A DNA stretch of 64,000 nt, taken from Bacillota bacterium. Lineage in GTDB: Bacteria; Bacillota; Clostridia; Peptostreptococcales; Anaerovoracaceae. Made by a program: the position numbers and the translations under genes. The stretch lies in NCBI GenBank assembly GCA_021769295.1, contig JAETTD010000008.1, forward strand, positions 1-64,000, written 5' to 3'. The number at the start of each line of letters is the position of its first letter. The first letter of the stretch is position 1. This document shows positions 33,034-44,800 of the stretch, piece by piece. Below the pieces are notes generated by a model. That model did not search any database. It worked only from the letters and a program-made list of their open reading frames with translations, and was not told the origin of the DNA.

Positions 33034-34041
33034 ATGGATAACGAAAGAATAACATCTGCCAATATAAGCCCGGGAGAGCTTAGGCAGGAAACCAATCTCA
33101 GACCGCAGAGGCTTGAGGATTATATTGGACAGCACAGCGCAAAGGATAACTTAAAAGTTTTTATAGAAGCCGCCAAGCTCAGAGGAGAACCTCTTGACCA
33201 CGTCTTGTTTTACGGTCCTCCGGGACTCGGCAAGACTACCATGGCGGGGATAATAGCCAATGAACTGGGAGTTGATATAAAGATTACATCGGGGCCTGCC
33301 ATAGACAGGGCGGGAGATTTGGCCGCAATTCTTACAAACCTTAACGAAAACGATGTGCTGTTTATAGACGAAATACACAGGCTCAACCGCTCGGTAGAGG
33401 AAGTTCTCTACTCTGCTATGGAGGATTTTGCCCTGGATATAATAATAGGCAAAGGCCCGTCGGCTCGTTCCATAAGGCTGGATTTATCAAAATTCACCCT
33501 CATAGGTGCGACCACGAGAGCAGGAAGCCTGTCTGCGCCCCTCAGGGACAGATTCGGAGTGCTCAGCAAATTTGAACTTTATACAGACGAAGAACTGGCC
33601 GAAATTATAAGAAGGTCTGCAAAAATCCTCGGTATAGATGCGGATGACGAGTCTATACTGGAAATGGCAAAACGCTCACGTGGAACCCCTCGTGTTGCCA
33701 ATAGGATTTTAAAGCGAATACGTGATTTTTCACAGGTAAAAGGCAACGGAACCATAGATAAAGCTGTTACAATAGAGGGACTTGACGCCTTGGGTATCGA
33801 CTGTATGGGACTTGAGCGCTTAGACAGAGAAATCCTTCTGGCCATAATTCAGCGTTTTAACGGCGGTCCTGTGGGAATCGATACAATAGCCGCTTCCATA
33901 GGAGAGGAGCGGGTTACCATAGAAGAAGCCTACGAGCCTTATCTGCTGCAGATAGGATTTTTAAGCAGGACACCAAAGGGCAGAACAGTAACAAATTTGG
34001 CGTATAAGCATTTGGGAATTACGCCGCCGGAAGAAGAATAG
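33034..34041 (+). CDS. ruvB: Holliday junction DNA helicase RuvB
   Basis: Hexameric AAA+ motor for branch migration. Walker [10 protein letters not shown] is near residue 62, Walker B FIDEIHR near residue 111, sensor 1 GATTRAGSL near residue 155, and a C-terminal winged helix ends with [10 protein letters not shown]. It has 335 residues, complete. It follows ruvA closely and precedes queA. Confidence 0.97.
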   Translation: MDNERITSANISPGELRQETNLRPQRLEDYIGQHSAKDNLKVFIEAAKLRGEPLDHVLFYGPPGLGKTTMAGIIANELGVDIKITSGPAIDRAGDLAAILTNLNENDVLFIDEIHRLNRSVEEVLYSAMEDFALDIIIGKGPSARSIRLDLSKFTLIGATTRAGSLSAPLRDRFGVLSKFELYTDEELAEIIRRSAKILGIDADDESILEMAKRSRGTPRVANRILKRIRDFSQVKGNGTIDKAVTIEGLDALGIDCMGLERLDREILLAIIQRFNGGPVGIDTIAASIGEERVTIEEAYEPYLLQIGFLSRTPKGRTVTNLAYKHLGITPPEEE

Positions 34042-34057
34042 TTTAACGGAGAAATTT

Positions 34058-35107
34058 ATGCATATTGATGATTTTGATTATGAACTTCCCAAGGAACTGA
34101 TAGCTCAAAGACCTATGGAGAAGAGGGACCAATGCAGGCTTATGGTTCTTGACAGAAAAGAAAAGACGATAGAGCAAAAGACATTCTGCGATGTAATAGA
34201 ATATTTGAGACCGGGAGACTGCCTTGTAATGAACGATTCCAAGGTAATACCGGCGAGGATTTTCGGAATTAAGGAGGGTACCGGCGCCAAGGTTGAATTT
34301 TTACTTATTAAGCGGCTTAAAGGCGATGTATGGGAAACCATGGTCAGACCGGGCAAACGCCTTAAGGTAGGAGACAGCGTATCTTTTACGGAGGACGGAA
34401 GTTTTCGAGCTGTTATAAAGGATTACGGTGAAGACGGGACCAGACATGCGGAGTTTATCTATGACGGCATATTTTTGGAGCGCCTTGAAGAAATCGGGCA
34501 GATGCCGCTGCCACCTTATATCGAAAGGCCCAGCGATGCAGAGGACAGGGATATGTATCAGACCGTATACGCCCACGAAGAAGGTTCCGTTGCAGCGCCT
34601 ACGGCCGGACTGCACTTTACGGAAGAACTTCTCGAAAAGATAAGAGAAAAGGGTGTAAAGACGGCTTATGTGACCCTTCACGTGGGCATAGGAACTTTCA
34701 GACCAGTCAAGACAGAAAACATCGAAGAACATCACATGCACTTTGAGGAATATTCCGTAAGCGAAGAAACTGCGAAAATAGTAAATGAAACAATTGAAAA
34801 CGGAGGCAGAATAATATCCGTTGGAACCACATCTACGAGAACTCTTGAGAGCGCTGCCAAAAGGTGCGGCAAAACCGGCGGGTACCGCCTTGAAGCAGGA
34901 AGCTCAAGCACCGGAATATTCATATATCCCGGGTATGAATTTAAACTGGTGGACGGACTTATCACCAACTTTCATCTGCCTAAATCCACATTGCTGATGC
35001 TTATATCGGCCTTGTACGACAGAGAAGAAATACTCAAAGCATACGATATTGCCGTAAAGGAGAAATACAGATTTTTCAGTTACGGCGATGCGATGCTGAT
35101 AATATAG
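34058..35107 (+). CDS. queA: S-adenosylmethionine:tRNA ribosyltransferase-isomerase
   Basis: Transfers the ribosyl part of SAM to preQ1 in tRNA to give epoxyqueuosine. Family signatures: [13 protein letters not shown] at the start, [13 protein letters not shown] near residue 58, [14 protein letters not shown] near residue 180, [10 protein letters not shown] and [10 protein letters not shown]. The 349-residue length is normal. It pairs with tgt downstream; together they act in queuosine formation. Confidence 0.96.
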   Translation: MHIDDFDYELPKELIAQRPMEKRDQCRLMVLDRKEKTIEQKTFCDVIEYLRPGDCLVMNDSKVIPARIFGIKEGTGAKVEFLLIKRLKGDVWETMVRPGKRLKVGDSVSFTEDGSFRAVIKDYGEDGTRHAEFIYDGIFLERLEEIGQMPLPPYIERPSDAEDRDMYQTVYAHEEGSVAAPTAGLHFTEELLEKIREKGVKTAYVTLHVGIGTFRPVKTENIEEHHMHFEEYSVSEETAKIVNETIENGGRIISVGTTSTRTLESAAKRCGKTGGYRLEAGSSSTGIFIYPGYEFKLVDGLITNFHLPKSTLLMLISALYDREEILKAYDIAVKEKYRFFSYGDAMLII

Positions 35108-36244
<1,137 letters not shown>

Positions 36245-36308
36245 CCGGGTTTTGAGAAACAGTAGAAAATATAGGAAAATAGTGGAAAACGGGAGGTAGT
36301 TTACAATA

Positions 36309-37469
36309 ATGGAAATTTGTAAACATAATGAATTCTGCGGGGGATGCATATACCAAGGATGCGATTACGACAGTCAGCTGGAAATTAAGAAAAATGAAGT
36401 GCTTGAGCTTTTAGATAAGAAGGGCGTCAAGCCTGAGTTCATAGATGAAATCGAAGGTTGCCCCAAACAATACAGGTACCGCAACAAAATGGAATACACC
36501 TTTGGCGACATGGTAAAAGACGGTGAGATGACTCTGGGAATGCATAAAAAAGGAAACTTCATGTCCATAATAACCGTTGATGAATGCCAGCTTGTAGATG
36601 AGGATTTTAACAGGATTTTGAGCTACACACTTGATTTTGCAAAAGAAAGAGGCTATAAATTCTATCACAAGAAAACTCACAAAGGCCTTTTGCGAAATCT
36701 CATCGTAAGGAAAGGTGAGCGAACAGGGGAACTGTTGGTCAATATAGTCACATCGTCTGAAGAGGGCTTTGACGAAGAAGCCTTTGCGTCCGGCCTCCTT
36801 GCGCTGGAGCTGAGCAATCACATAGTAGGTGTTCTTCGCACTTTCAATGACAATCTGGCCGATGCAGTAGTGTGCCAGTCTCTTAAAGCGCTGTGGGGAA
36901 GAGACTACTATAATGAAAGAATTCTGAACCTGAATTTTAAAGTCAGCGCCTTTTCCTTTTTCCAGACTAACGTCGAAGCCGTCGAAAGACTTTACACCGA
37001 AGCGCTGGATTTGATAGATGAACTTGACGGAAAGACCGTCTTTGATTTATACTGCGGAACCGGCACCATAAGCCAGATCATGGCTTTGAAAGCTAAAAGT
37101 GTGGTTGGTATAGAGCTGGTTCCCGAAGCAGTTGAGGCCGCAAAAGCCAACGCTGCCTTAAACGGACTTGATAATTGCAGGTTTATTGCAGGCGACGTCT
37201 TCGAGGTGCTAAAGACAGTGGAACAAAAGCCAGACGTAATAGTGGTCGACCCGCCACGGGTGGGAATTCAGCCTAAAGCCCTTGACAAAATACTTGAATA
37301 CGGCGTTAGCCAGATTGTGTATGTTTCCTGCAACCCAAAGACTTTGGTTGAGAACATAAAGTACATGGAGTATTACGGATACAGGTGCAAATACCTGAAA
37401 CCGTTTGATAACTTTCCGTTTACGAAACATTGTGAAACAATCGCGTTGCTTCAGAAGAATGATAATTAA
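36309..37469 (+). CDS. 23S rRNA (uracil-5-)-methyltransferase, RlmD/RumA family
   Basis: SAM-dependent methyltransferase of 386 residues that makes 5-methyluridine in 23S rRNA. The Fe-S cysteines are at the very start (CKHNEFCGGCIYQGC). SAM-binding YCGTGTIS is near residue 249, DPPRVG near residue 313 and the nucleophile in SCNPKT near residue 339. The N-terminal TRAM domain of RlmD is absent, since the protein begins directly with the Cys cluster. Which uridine it methylates cannot be said. It is the last gene of the ruv operon direction, and the accessory region with remnants begins right behind it. Confidence 0.9.
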   Translation: MEICKHNEFCGGCIYQGCDYDSQLEIKKNEVLELLDKKGVKPEFIDEIEGCPKQYRYRNKMEYTFGDMVKDGEMTLGMHKKGNFMSIITVDECQLVDEDFNRILSYTLDFAKERGYKFYHKKTHKGLLRNLIVRKGERTGELLVNIVTSSEEGFDEEAFASGLLALELSNHIVGVLRTFNDNLADAVVCQSLKALWGRDYYNERILNLNFKVSAFSFFQTNVEAVERLYTEALDLIDELDGKTVFDLYCGTGTISQIMALKAKSVVGIELVPEAVEAAKANAALNGLDNCRFIAGDVFEVLKTVEQKPDVIVVDPPRVGIQPKALDKILEYGVSQIVYVSCNPKTLVENIKYMEYYGYRCKYLKPFDNFPFTKHCETIALLQKNDN

Positions 37470-37491
37470 AGAGAGGGAATGGAGAATAAAT

Positions 37492-38010
37492 ATGAAGGAT
37501 TGGAAAGATGTTACTGAGGAAACGCTTAAACAGTTATATTATGATGAAGAAATGACAGATAGTCTTATTGCAGAAAAATACGGAGTTACAAAAGCGCAGG
37601 TGCGATATAAACGTAATAAATTCGGAATTTCCTTAAAAAATAAGATATATGACAGAGTTGTTTCGCAAAATAGTGAACTTTTTGAAAAACTGAATAGAGA
37701 TTCTAAAGAAAGGCTTTTAAAAGAGGAAAACATTGACGGGATTGCTAAAGCATTGACTCATTATGCATTTAGAAATGGTCCCGTCGAAGATATGCATGCG
37801 GATGGCAAATTATCACAGAATGACATGAAAGAGTTGAATAAATATATGGTAAATCGTCTGGCAGGAATATTGGTTGCAATATACGAAGAAAGATGGTTGC
37901 AGTTAGAATTATTGTATGCATTTCTTCAGCAGTATGGTATGGATTGGGACAAAGCAGAACCTGATATGGAGGAATTGGATTTAATTTGGAACATAGTTTT
38001 CAAGAAATAA
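37492..38010 (+). CDS. Hypothetical protein with helix-turn-helix
   Basis: A 172-residue protein I do not recognise. Residues 16-45 look like a helix-turn-helix (TDSLIAEKYGVTKAQVRYKR). The rest is predicted mostly helical and rich in Glu, Lys and Leu. The ATG at 37492 is supported by GGAG nine bases upstream; the longer frame from 37405 lies within rlmD. It is more AT-rich than rlmD and marks the start of the accessory region. Confidence 0.7.
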   Translation: MKDWKDVTEETLKQLYYDEEMTDSLIAEKYGVTKAQVRYKRNKFGISLKNKIYDRVVSQNSELFEKLNRDSKERLLKEENIDGIAKALTHYAFRNGPVEDMHADGKLSQNDMKELNKYMVNRLAGILVAIYEERWLQLELLYAFLQQYGMDWDKAEPDMEELDLIWNIVFKK

Positions 38011-38021
38011 AGCAAGTGTAG

Positions 38022-38177
38022 TTTTCCAAGGAAAACAGTTTGGAGTATGTATATTACGATATTGGGCATCAAATACATTTTACATTCAACGAAGAACATT
38101 TCCGAGTTGATTTGGCCCTGTATAATCGTTTATTGAGATGTAGTCAAGGGTATAGTGAAAGGTATAAAAGAAAATGA
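38022..38177 (+). pseudogene. Remnant of a YhcG/DUF1016 PDDEXK nuclease
   Basis: An open frame without a start codon encodes about 51 residues. Its middle (FTFNEEHFRVDLALYNRLLR) matches the core of the DUF1016 nuclease domain, where the consensus is roughly HFYIDLVFYNRLLRC. The match breaks off straight after Cys and before the catalytic ELK-type segment, and the frame stops soon after. Everything upstream of the core is gone. The last bases overlap the start of the next gene. Confidence 0.6.
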
Positions 38178-39022
38178 AGTGGACCAAAGAAAAAATAAAC
38201 AAGCAAAAAGCCTATTTTAGGGAACAGCGTAAAGATCCTACAGGGAAGTTTACTGAATTTGTTGTTAGAACATATTATTTTTTATACAAAATTTGCTCTG
38301 AAACAGAAAATAGAATGGTTCGCAGCAATGTTACATATCGAAAAGAGCTAATTGATTTTGTATATAAAGGTATATACAATGAGCCTGACCACATGGCACA
38401 ATCCGTCATAGATGACTGCATAACAAACCTAAAGGAGATGTCGTATATTGGATTTAGAAAAATATCAGATAAATGGATGATTTATATCAAGAGTAATTTG
38501 GATTTTTTGCTGTTTGGGGAGCATGAAAAGTATTTGGAAACTTTAAATATAACTAATGATTTTATGGCAGAAAATGATTTGCCATGTGTTGATAAAACAG
38601 AAAATAATAATACTTTGAAAATTTATAGATATAAAAAGAAATGCTATAAGTGCGGAAATGAAACAGATATACTGACATACATAACGTATTCTGATAATTT
38701 ATCAGAAAGTATGGTATATCCATGGGATAAAAGGAGAGCATTAAATGATCAAGATATTTTTGCACATTTAAGTGACCCTTCGATTGAATATTATGGAATT
38801 AACGTTATAGGTGATATTGAATCTTTTGATAAAGAAATGCTGGCATTGTACCCGGAGCAAATTGCAATTAGATATAGCAATATAACAAAGACTAAATATC
38901 CTATGAATATTTGTTCGCATTGTGGCGCAATACAGGGAAAATATTATGTATATAGGGATATTAACACATATATAACCCAAATGAAGCCGCTTGAATTATT
39001 TGCGGAATTTAATAAATTATAA
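38174..39022 (+). CDS. Hypothetical protein with two CxxC pairs
   Basis: A 282-residue protein with no recognisable family. The N-terminal 140 residues are helical and basic. Two Cys pairs, CYKCG near residue 157 and CSHCG near residue 255, probably bind one zinc ion and frame a beta-rich domain between them. The gene is very AT-rich compared with the operon upstream, which suits acquired DNA. The frame is complete, but the ATG has only a weak ribosome site (AAAGG). Confidence 0.65.
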   Translation: MKWTKEKINKQKAYFREQRKDPTGKFTEFVVRTYYFLYKICSETENRMVRSNVTYRKELIDFVYKGIYNEPDHMAQSVIDDCITNLKEMSYIGFRKISDKWMIYIKSNLDFLLFGEHEKYLETLNITNDFMAENDLPCVDKTENNNTLKIYRYKKKCYKCGNETDILTYITYSDNLSESMVYPWDKRRALNDQDIFAHLSDPSIEYYGINVIGDIESFDKEMLALYPEQIAIRYSNITKTKYPMNICSHCGAIQGKYYVYRDINTYITQMKPLELFAEFNKL

Positions 39023-39033
39023 ACCTACAGCCC

Positions 39034-39062
39034 TTGAGAAAATCGGGGGCATTTGTTATAAT
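39034..39062 (+). promoter_or_regulatory. Promoter before the broken rhuM gene
   Basis: TTGAGA, 17 bases, then a perfect TATAAT, 51 bases before the ATG of the rhuM remnant. The promoter has stayed intact although the gene has not. Confidence 0.6.
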
Positions 39063-39112
39063 AAGACCATGAACAAACGTTCTGAAAAGGGAATCTGTTT
39101 TGGAGGTCAAAT

Positions 39113-39585
39113 ATGAACGACTTATCAGAAATGATCATATATACAACTGAAGATGGTTTGACTAAGGTTGATGTTAACTTGATGGTGATACTGTATGGTT
39201 AACACAAGACCAGATGGCTGAATTGTTTCAAAAAGCCAAATCAACAATTAACGAACATATAAGTAATGTGTATGAAGAGGGAGAATTAGATAAAGATAGT
39301 ACAATGAGAAAATTCGGGATTTCCGAATTTTCTACAAAACCTACTAATTTTTATAACCTTGACGTTATTATCTCTGTTGGATACCGTGTAAAATCCCAAA
39401 GAGGTGTTCAGTTTAGAATTTGGGCAACAAATATATTAAAAGAATATATGAGAAAAGGATTTGCCTTATTTCGATTTGGCTGAAATTAGCGCTATTGAAC
39501 ATAAACCAATGAACTGGCACCAGTAGAAAAAGCATATTTAGAAACAGTAAAAGATATTTCTAAAAAAACTAAAAATAAGAAATAG
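39113..39585 (+). pseudogene. Broken RhuM-family gene
   Basis: The start (MNDLSEMIIYTTEDG) and a good GGAGG are intact. One G is missing near 39178, so the frame shifts where homologues read roughly LDGDTVWLTQDQ. The shifted frame continues with QMAELFQKAKSTINEH and the conserved STKPTNFYNLDVIISVGYRV until a stop at 39483. The true C-terminal tail (APVEKAYLETVKDISKKT) reappears in the same frame at 39514-39585. Most of the middle of a roughly 330-residue RhuM protein is therefore deleted. Confidence 0.85.
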
Positions 39586-39652
39586 CTTAGAACCATATTG
39601 TTGTAACTCAAAAAGTTGCACTAACAATGATACAACATTCAAGAATTGTGTC

Positions 39653-40021
39653 CGTTTAAACAATACGGCACATATTGAGACGGTTGTAATGCTTTCCCAC
39701 AAAAAACCTGACAGCGTAATCAACGTAAAAGTGGAGTTTGGCGAGGGTGAGGGCAAAGTTCCGCTTGATAATATTGCTAAGAGAGCCGCAGCATACAAGC
39801 CAAAAGAGCGAGTTACCTATAAGATGATTAAGGAGTACATAGAAGCGAAGTATGGCTTCAAGGTATATACCGCATATATCGCAGAGGTAAAGAGGGCTTT
39901 AGGCTTGCCGATGTATGATACACCTAATGCGGTAGAATAATTGAAACAGCCGAGGAAACACCCGACACCAGAAAAGATCGAAGCAATCAAAGATGCTTTG
40001 AAGCATTTTGAGGTTATCTGA
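39653..40021 (+). pseudogene. Remnant of an RlmD-type methyltransferase C-terminal extension
   Basis: A frame without its 5' part encodes THIETVV-like sequence (TAHIETVVMLSHKKPDS), then KERVTYKMIKEYIEAKYGF, and after an in-frame TAA at 39938 continues with LKQPRKHPTPEKIEAIKDAL to 40021. From memory this closely matches the C-terminal extension seen on clostridial proteins annotated as 23S rRNA uracil methyltransferases. The intact rlmD at 36309 lacks such an extension. Both the missing 5' part and the internal stop show that it is not functional as a whole; a short protein from 39689 to 39940 could still be made. Confidence 0.55.
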
Positions 40022-40044
40022 TATGGATTTGGGAGATTAGAGTC

Positions 40045-40170
40045 ATGAGTATAAAGCTAATTTCCAAGGATGACGGTTTGACGAAAGAAGTGGAAAAATT
40101 TATTCAACAATAAATAGAAGAACAGTTTAATGTGTTGGTGATGCGACTTAGAAAGGATTTATATAAATAA
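40045..40170 (+). pseudogene. Small ORF interrupted by a nonsense codon
   Basis: ATG at 40045, with GGGAG upstream, encodes MSIKLISKDDGLTKEVEKF and meets TAA at 40111. The same frame then runs on with protein-like sequence (IEEQFNVLVMRLRKDLYK) to 40170. A 41-residue protein with one stop mutation (for example from CAA) is the simplest reading. The family is unknown. Confidence 0.4.
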
Positions 40171-40242
40171 AATCTGAACTTGGAAGGCAAAAGCGGTTTT
40201 GGTGTTTGAGTAACGATGAAAAATTATATGGGGAGGAATATG

Positions 40243-41292
40243 ATGACAAAAAAGAAAAGTGAGATAGCCATTCATAGCTCGGCAGCCGAATATCTGACAT
40301 ATGTTGCATCTATTGGGGATAATGCGGATAGCATGGAAATGCGATATGAGGATGAGAATATATGGCTGACACAGAGAATGATGGCGCAGCTTTATGACGT
40401 AAGTTTGCCGACAATCAATGAGCATATTAAGAAGATATATGGTGATGGTGAGCTTATTGAGGAAGCAACTATTCGGAAATTCCGAATAGTTCAAATGGAA
40501 GGAAAAAGACAGGTAAACCGTGAAGTTATCCATTACAATTTGCAGATGATTATTGCTGTTGGATTTAAGGTTAATAATGATCGGGCAGTTCGCTTTCGGA
40601 AATGGTCAGGACAAATCGTTAAAGATTATACCATCCAGGGGTGGACAATGGATAAAGAACGTTTAAAAAAAGGTCATATGTTCACAGATGAGTATTTTGA
40701 GCGGCAGTTAGAGAATATCCGTGAGATAAGGCTTTCAGAGCGTAAATTTTACCAAAAGATTACTGACCTATATGCCACTGCCTTTGATTATGATAAGGAT
40801 GCAGGGACTACCAGATGCTTTTTCCAGACTGTACAAAATAAAATGCATTGGGCTGTTCATAGACATACAGCAGCAGAACTTATTGTTGAACGGGCTAATG
40901 CGGAGAATGAACATATGGGATTGTGTACATGGGAAGCAGCTCCAAATGGAAAAATTGTAAAAGCTGATGTGTCAATCGCAAAGAATTATTTGAGTGACAA
41001 AGAAATGTCCTATATGGAAAGGATTGTATCTTTATATCTTGATTATGCAGAATTGCAGGCAGAACGACACATTCCGATGAGTATGGAAGATTGGGCAAAA
41101 CGGTTGGATGGTTTTCTGGAATTTAACGGAAACGAGATACTTACAGGTGCTGGAAAGATTAGTGCAGAACAGGCAAAACTCCATGCAGAAACAGAATTTG
41201 AAAAATATCGTATTGTACAAGATAGACTATTTATGTCTGATTATGATAAGTTTTTGATAGAATTAGAAGAAAAAGGAAAGCAGAATTTATAA
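40243..41292 (+). CDS. RhuM-family protein
   Basis: A complete 349-residue RhuM (virulence RhuM, PF13310) protein. The N-terminal domain, with IWLTQRMMAQLYDVSLPTIN and FRKWSGQIVKDYTIQGW, resembles DNA-binding domains of phage KilA-N/Bro type. The helical C-terminal part includes RKFYQKITDLYATAFDY. RhuM genes occur in mobile and defence-rich DNA, and their function is not established. The ATG at 40243 is the better placed of two adjacent ATGs after GGGAGG. A broken relative lies 0.7 kb upstream. Confidence 0.88.
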   Translation: MTKKKSEIAIHSSAAEYLTYVASIGDNADSMEMRYEDENIWLTQRMMAQLYDVSLPTINEHIKKIYGDGELIEEATIRKFRIVQMEGKRQVNREVIHYNLQMIIAVGFKVNNDRAVRFRKWSGQIVKDYTIQGWTMDKERLKKGHMFTDEYFERQLENIREIRLSERKFYQKITDLYATAFDYDKDAGTTRCFFQTVQNKMHWAVHRHTAAELIVERANAENEHMGLCTWEAAPNGKIVKADVSIAKNYLSDKEMSYMERIVSLYLDYAELQAERHIPMSMEDWAKRLDGFLEFNGNEILTGAGKISAEQAKLHAETEFEKYRIVQDRLFMSDYDKFLIELEEKGKQNL

Positions 41293-41432
41293 AGCAGGAA
41301 ACAGAGGAAGATAAGAAAAAATTTAAAATAATTACAGCGGGCACTTATATCCTGAAAAAACAGCCATACCGTCTATGTTTGATAAAATGTAATAAGATTA
41401 CTTTAGGTCTAAGGAAGGGAAAACAAACCGAC

Positions 41433-41852
41433 ATGAAAATCCAAGTAAATTTGAAATCAATAGGAAAGCGGAGACAGTCCGTAAAGCCTGTCTGCTGCGA
41501 AATTAAGGGCCGGCCTTCCACGGTTCGGGAGCTGATTTTAGCAGTTACAGAGGCAGGCGTGCAGGAATATAACCGGCGAATGGAAACTCCGGAAATTTTA
41601 TCTTATCTTACCAATGATGAAATAGATGACCGGGCTGAGTCAGGAAAGATTTCTTTCGGTGTAAATTACGGAGAGCACAAGGCAGATTTACGGAAAGCAC
41701 AGGAAAATGCGCTGCAATGCTTTGAGGACGGGATTTACCGGATTTTCCTGGATGATAAATCTCTTGAAGATCCGGACGAGATAATTTCGATACATGACGA
41801 CAGCGTATTTACATTTGTCAGATTAGCTATGCTGGCAGGGAGGATGTGGTAA
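41433..41852 (+). CDS. Small conserved partner of the DUF4132 protein (hypothetical)
   Basis: A 139-residue protein of unknown family that begins MKIQVNLKSIGKRRQSVK. The stretch VRELILAVTEAGVQEYNRR is helical; the C-terminal half is acidic (KSLEDPDEIISIHDDS) and ends in FVRLAMLAGRMW. Its stop lies one base before the ATG of the 1725-residue DUF4132 gene, so the two are surely cotranscribed and probably translated in a coupled way. Base use (CGG, CTG, GGA) matches the large gene and not the AT-rich genes upstream. A chaperone or adaptor role is only a guess. Confidence 0.75.
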   Translation: MKIQVNLKSIGKRRQSVKPVCCEIKGRPSTVRELILAVTEAGVQEYNRRMETPEILSYLTNDEIDDRAESGKISFGVNYGEHKADLRKAQENALQCFEDGIYRIFLDDKSLEDPDEIISIHDDSVFTFVRLAMLAGRMW

Positions 41853-41853
41853 A

Positions 41854-44800
41854 ATGGCAGAATTTGATTACAATACAAGAATGGCGATTACCAATAGACG
41901 AAAAGAAGAATTGAACCGGCGCATAGAAAGGATTGCGGGGCAGGACAGGCAGCTGGCCCGGGAAGTGGCAGAGCGAAACGGCGGAGAAAAGACAGCGCAG
42001 GTCATCAAAAGTTTCTATGAAAAAGGAAGCACACCGTCCGGCTGGTTCCGGAAGAAAGGCTTGCTTCCGGGCTCCCGCATACATAAAGGCCTTCTGGACG
42101 CATTTGTCCCAAAAGCTTATCAGGACTCCTACCTTTATATTATTGATAAACTCAATCAGTTCCCTTTCTCATACGGCTGGAACAGAAGAACGGTGCGCAC
42201 AGCAGGGTACGGCCCTCAGGGTTATCTTGTTTTTTCTCTTTTAACCGTCTACGAGAGATTGTTCTATTTGGGCGATAGGCTGGAGGACTATATTTACCGG
42301 CGAATAGATGAGGAAAAATCAGACTATATCAAGCACGAATGGAGCTTTAACAATAATTTCAGCCTGATTTACGCAGCCGAAATCGACCGAGGCAATCAGG
42401 CAGTCATTGAGGCATTCAGGGATCTGATTCTCAGCGAAAATAACACGGCCTACTTAGACAGAGAGATGATACTCGGTATTCTCCGCTCAGATAACCGGGA
42501 ATTGCAGAAACTGCTGGGAGATCTTCTTTTGGCTGCCCGTTTGCAGGAAGGATTGCGCCAGGTAATCTGTGAAGCCATGGATGAGGGCACGAAAGAGGCC
42601 TTCTTGATATTGCTTCAGGTGATAGAAGAGAATGACTTGATTCGCTATTCATCGGTGAAGCGGGCGGTTTCCACATGGATTGGAATTTTTGATGAGAGAA
42701 GCGTAGACCGGGTAAACGGCAAGCTCTTAAGCCTGATGAGCCAATGTATGAAAGACCGGACTTTCTGCCAGGAACAGCTAAAGACAAACGATTCCATTGC
42801 TATCAGCGCAGCTTTGTGGGCTCTTGGCTTTGAAGAAGCCGAGCAGGCAATCGGAGCGATGAGCCAATTGATCGACCATGGGACGAAAAACCAGAAGCTG
42901 ACGGCTTCTTTCTATAATCAAAATCTGTTTAACGACAGCTATAAAATCCGCATGGCGCGGAAAGCGGTGCTGGAATATACGGATGATCTGGAACTGGTGG
43001 CAGCATTTATGCCTGCTTTTACATTGCGCCTGAGCGGCTGGATACGGGACCTGTTATACAAAAACATGGTAACGATAGGAAATGTAGTCAAGCCGCAAAA
43101 GCCGGTTTTGACGGATTATTTTGAAAATCGGCAGGATGCGGAGCAGCAGTACGAGAAGTTTTGGGAAATTTACGGACGGCTGCCGAAAAAGGGACTTATC
43201 TATGACCCTTGTATCTTTCCATGGTATCGGGTAGAACTTATGCCTTCCGATGTAATCCGGCAGCTGGCCTTTACAGCCTATATCCTTCAGGATGAGGAAA
43301 AGATGACGCAAATGGCAGGGCTTCTGGGCGAAGTATCCGGCAGCAGCTATGACAGAGGCTTTCTCGTCAATTTGCTTTTGTATAATCCGGCAAACGAAGC
43401 GCAGCGAAAGCTTCTTATCGGCTATATGGGAAATGCCGAGGAATCCACCTCTAAGAAAGCCATTGAGCTGGTGAAACGTCTGCCCCTTGAAAGGGAAGAT
43501 TACCGCCAAATGGAGGATATGCTTAGGTTTAAGAGGAGTAATCTGCGCAGTGAGCTTCTGGAACTTCTCATGAAACAGCAGGATTCGGATATGGAAGAAT
43601 GTCTGAAAAGACTGCTGGCAGATAAGCGAGAGGAGAAGCGGAGCGCCGGACTCGACCTTTTGCTCCGTTTATCCAAGCAGAAAGAAAAAGCTGACTTTTA
43701 TTGTCGTGTGCGGATGCTGGCCGCCAATATAGAAATGCCAACAGATAAGGAGAAGGTGCTGATTGGCGAAATTCTGGGTCAAAAGACGGCAGAAATATCG
43801 GAGCAGAAAGGCTTCGGACTCTACAATCCGGAGGCGCCGGAAGAAATTCCGAAACCTGAGGAAGGACGGGACGCGGTGCTTCGCTGTTTGTCGCTGTCTG
43901 AAAAAGAGCTGATTCAGAAGATGAAAAAGCTAGATGAGCTGATTGAGGAAAATAAGCATTACGAATATGAAACTTCCTTCGGTGAAAAGTGGCTGCTGGG
44001 CAACGATTATGTACAGCTGAAAAAACAGGCAAATACAGATGAGGACAAAATCAGGCAGAAAAACTGCCGTGGCTACGTGCTGGACAATTATCCGCTGGCG
44101 GATGAGCTTCGGGCCTTCTACGAAAAAGAGATTGGCGATTACGGAAACTTTATTGCTTGGGAAGCCCGGCTTCTTTTGATGAATAAGGAATTATATGATA
44201 ATAGCCGCAGCTTCTATGAAGCTGTTTTCGGCCGAATGCCTTTTGAACCGGGGCCGCTGAATTTACGCTACGAAAAGCAAATAAGAAATATACGCCTGAA
44301 TTATCGCTATGAATTTCTGGATAGAAAGCTCTTATTTGAAGCGGGTATACAGGCTGTGACGGCGCTGACAAAAGTAATTAACAAAGATAACAAGAACTTG
44401 ACTTATCATTACACAAGCTGGAACGGCAGGCGCTTAGAGCATAGGACTTCCGTAAGCAGGCTTCCCTTTATCGACCGTTTTCTGGAGGGCATAGGCTATT
44501 GGGAAAACGACGATGAATTTGTAAGAGCCTTTTATACCGCATGGAGGTTTGAATTGGCGTGCAGGCAGGAGAGGCAAAAATCACAGTTTGTTTCCGATGC
44601 CAATGGTTACAACAGCCTGAATGGTTTCCCGTTGACGCCGATTACACCTTACTGGTTTTTGAAAGCTTATCACCTTCAACTGATTTCAAGAGACATTCTT
44701 TTTAAGAGCATTTTAAATTATTTTAACAGAAAGGATTGCCTGCGGGCCCTGTGCGAGCTGGTAAAGGGAGAGTATGGCAAGCTCATGAACCGCGCTTTGT

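Noticed and set aside
39689..39940. Intact 83-codon gene
   Set aside because: The homologous sequence begins before this ATG and continues after its stop, so it is a piece of a larger broken gene.
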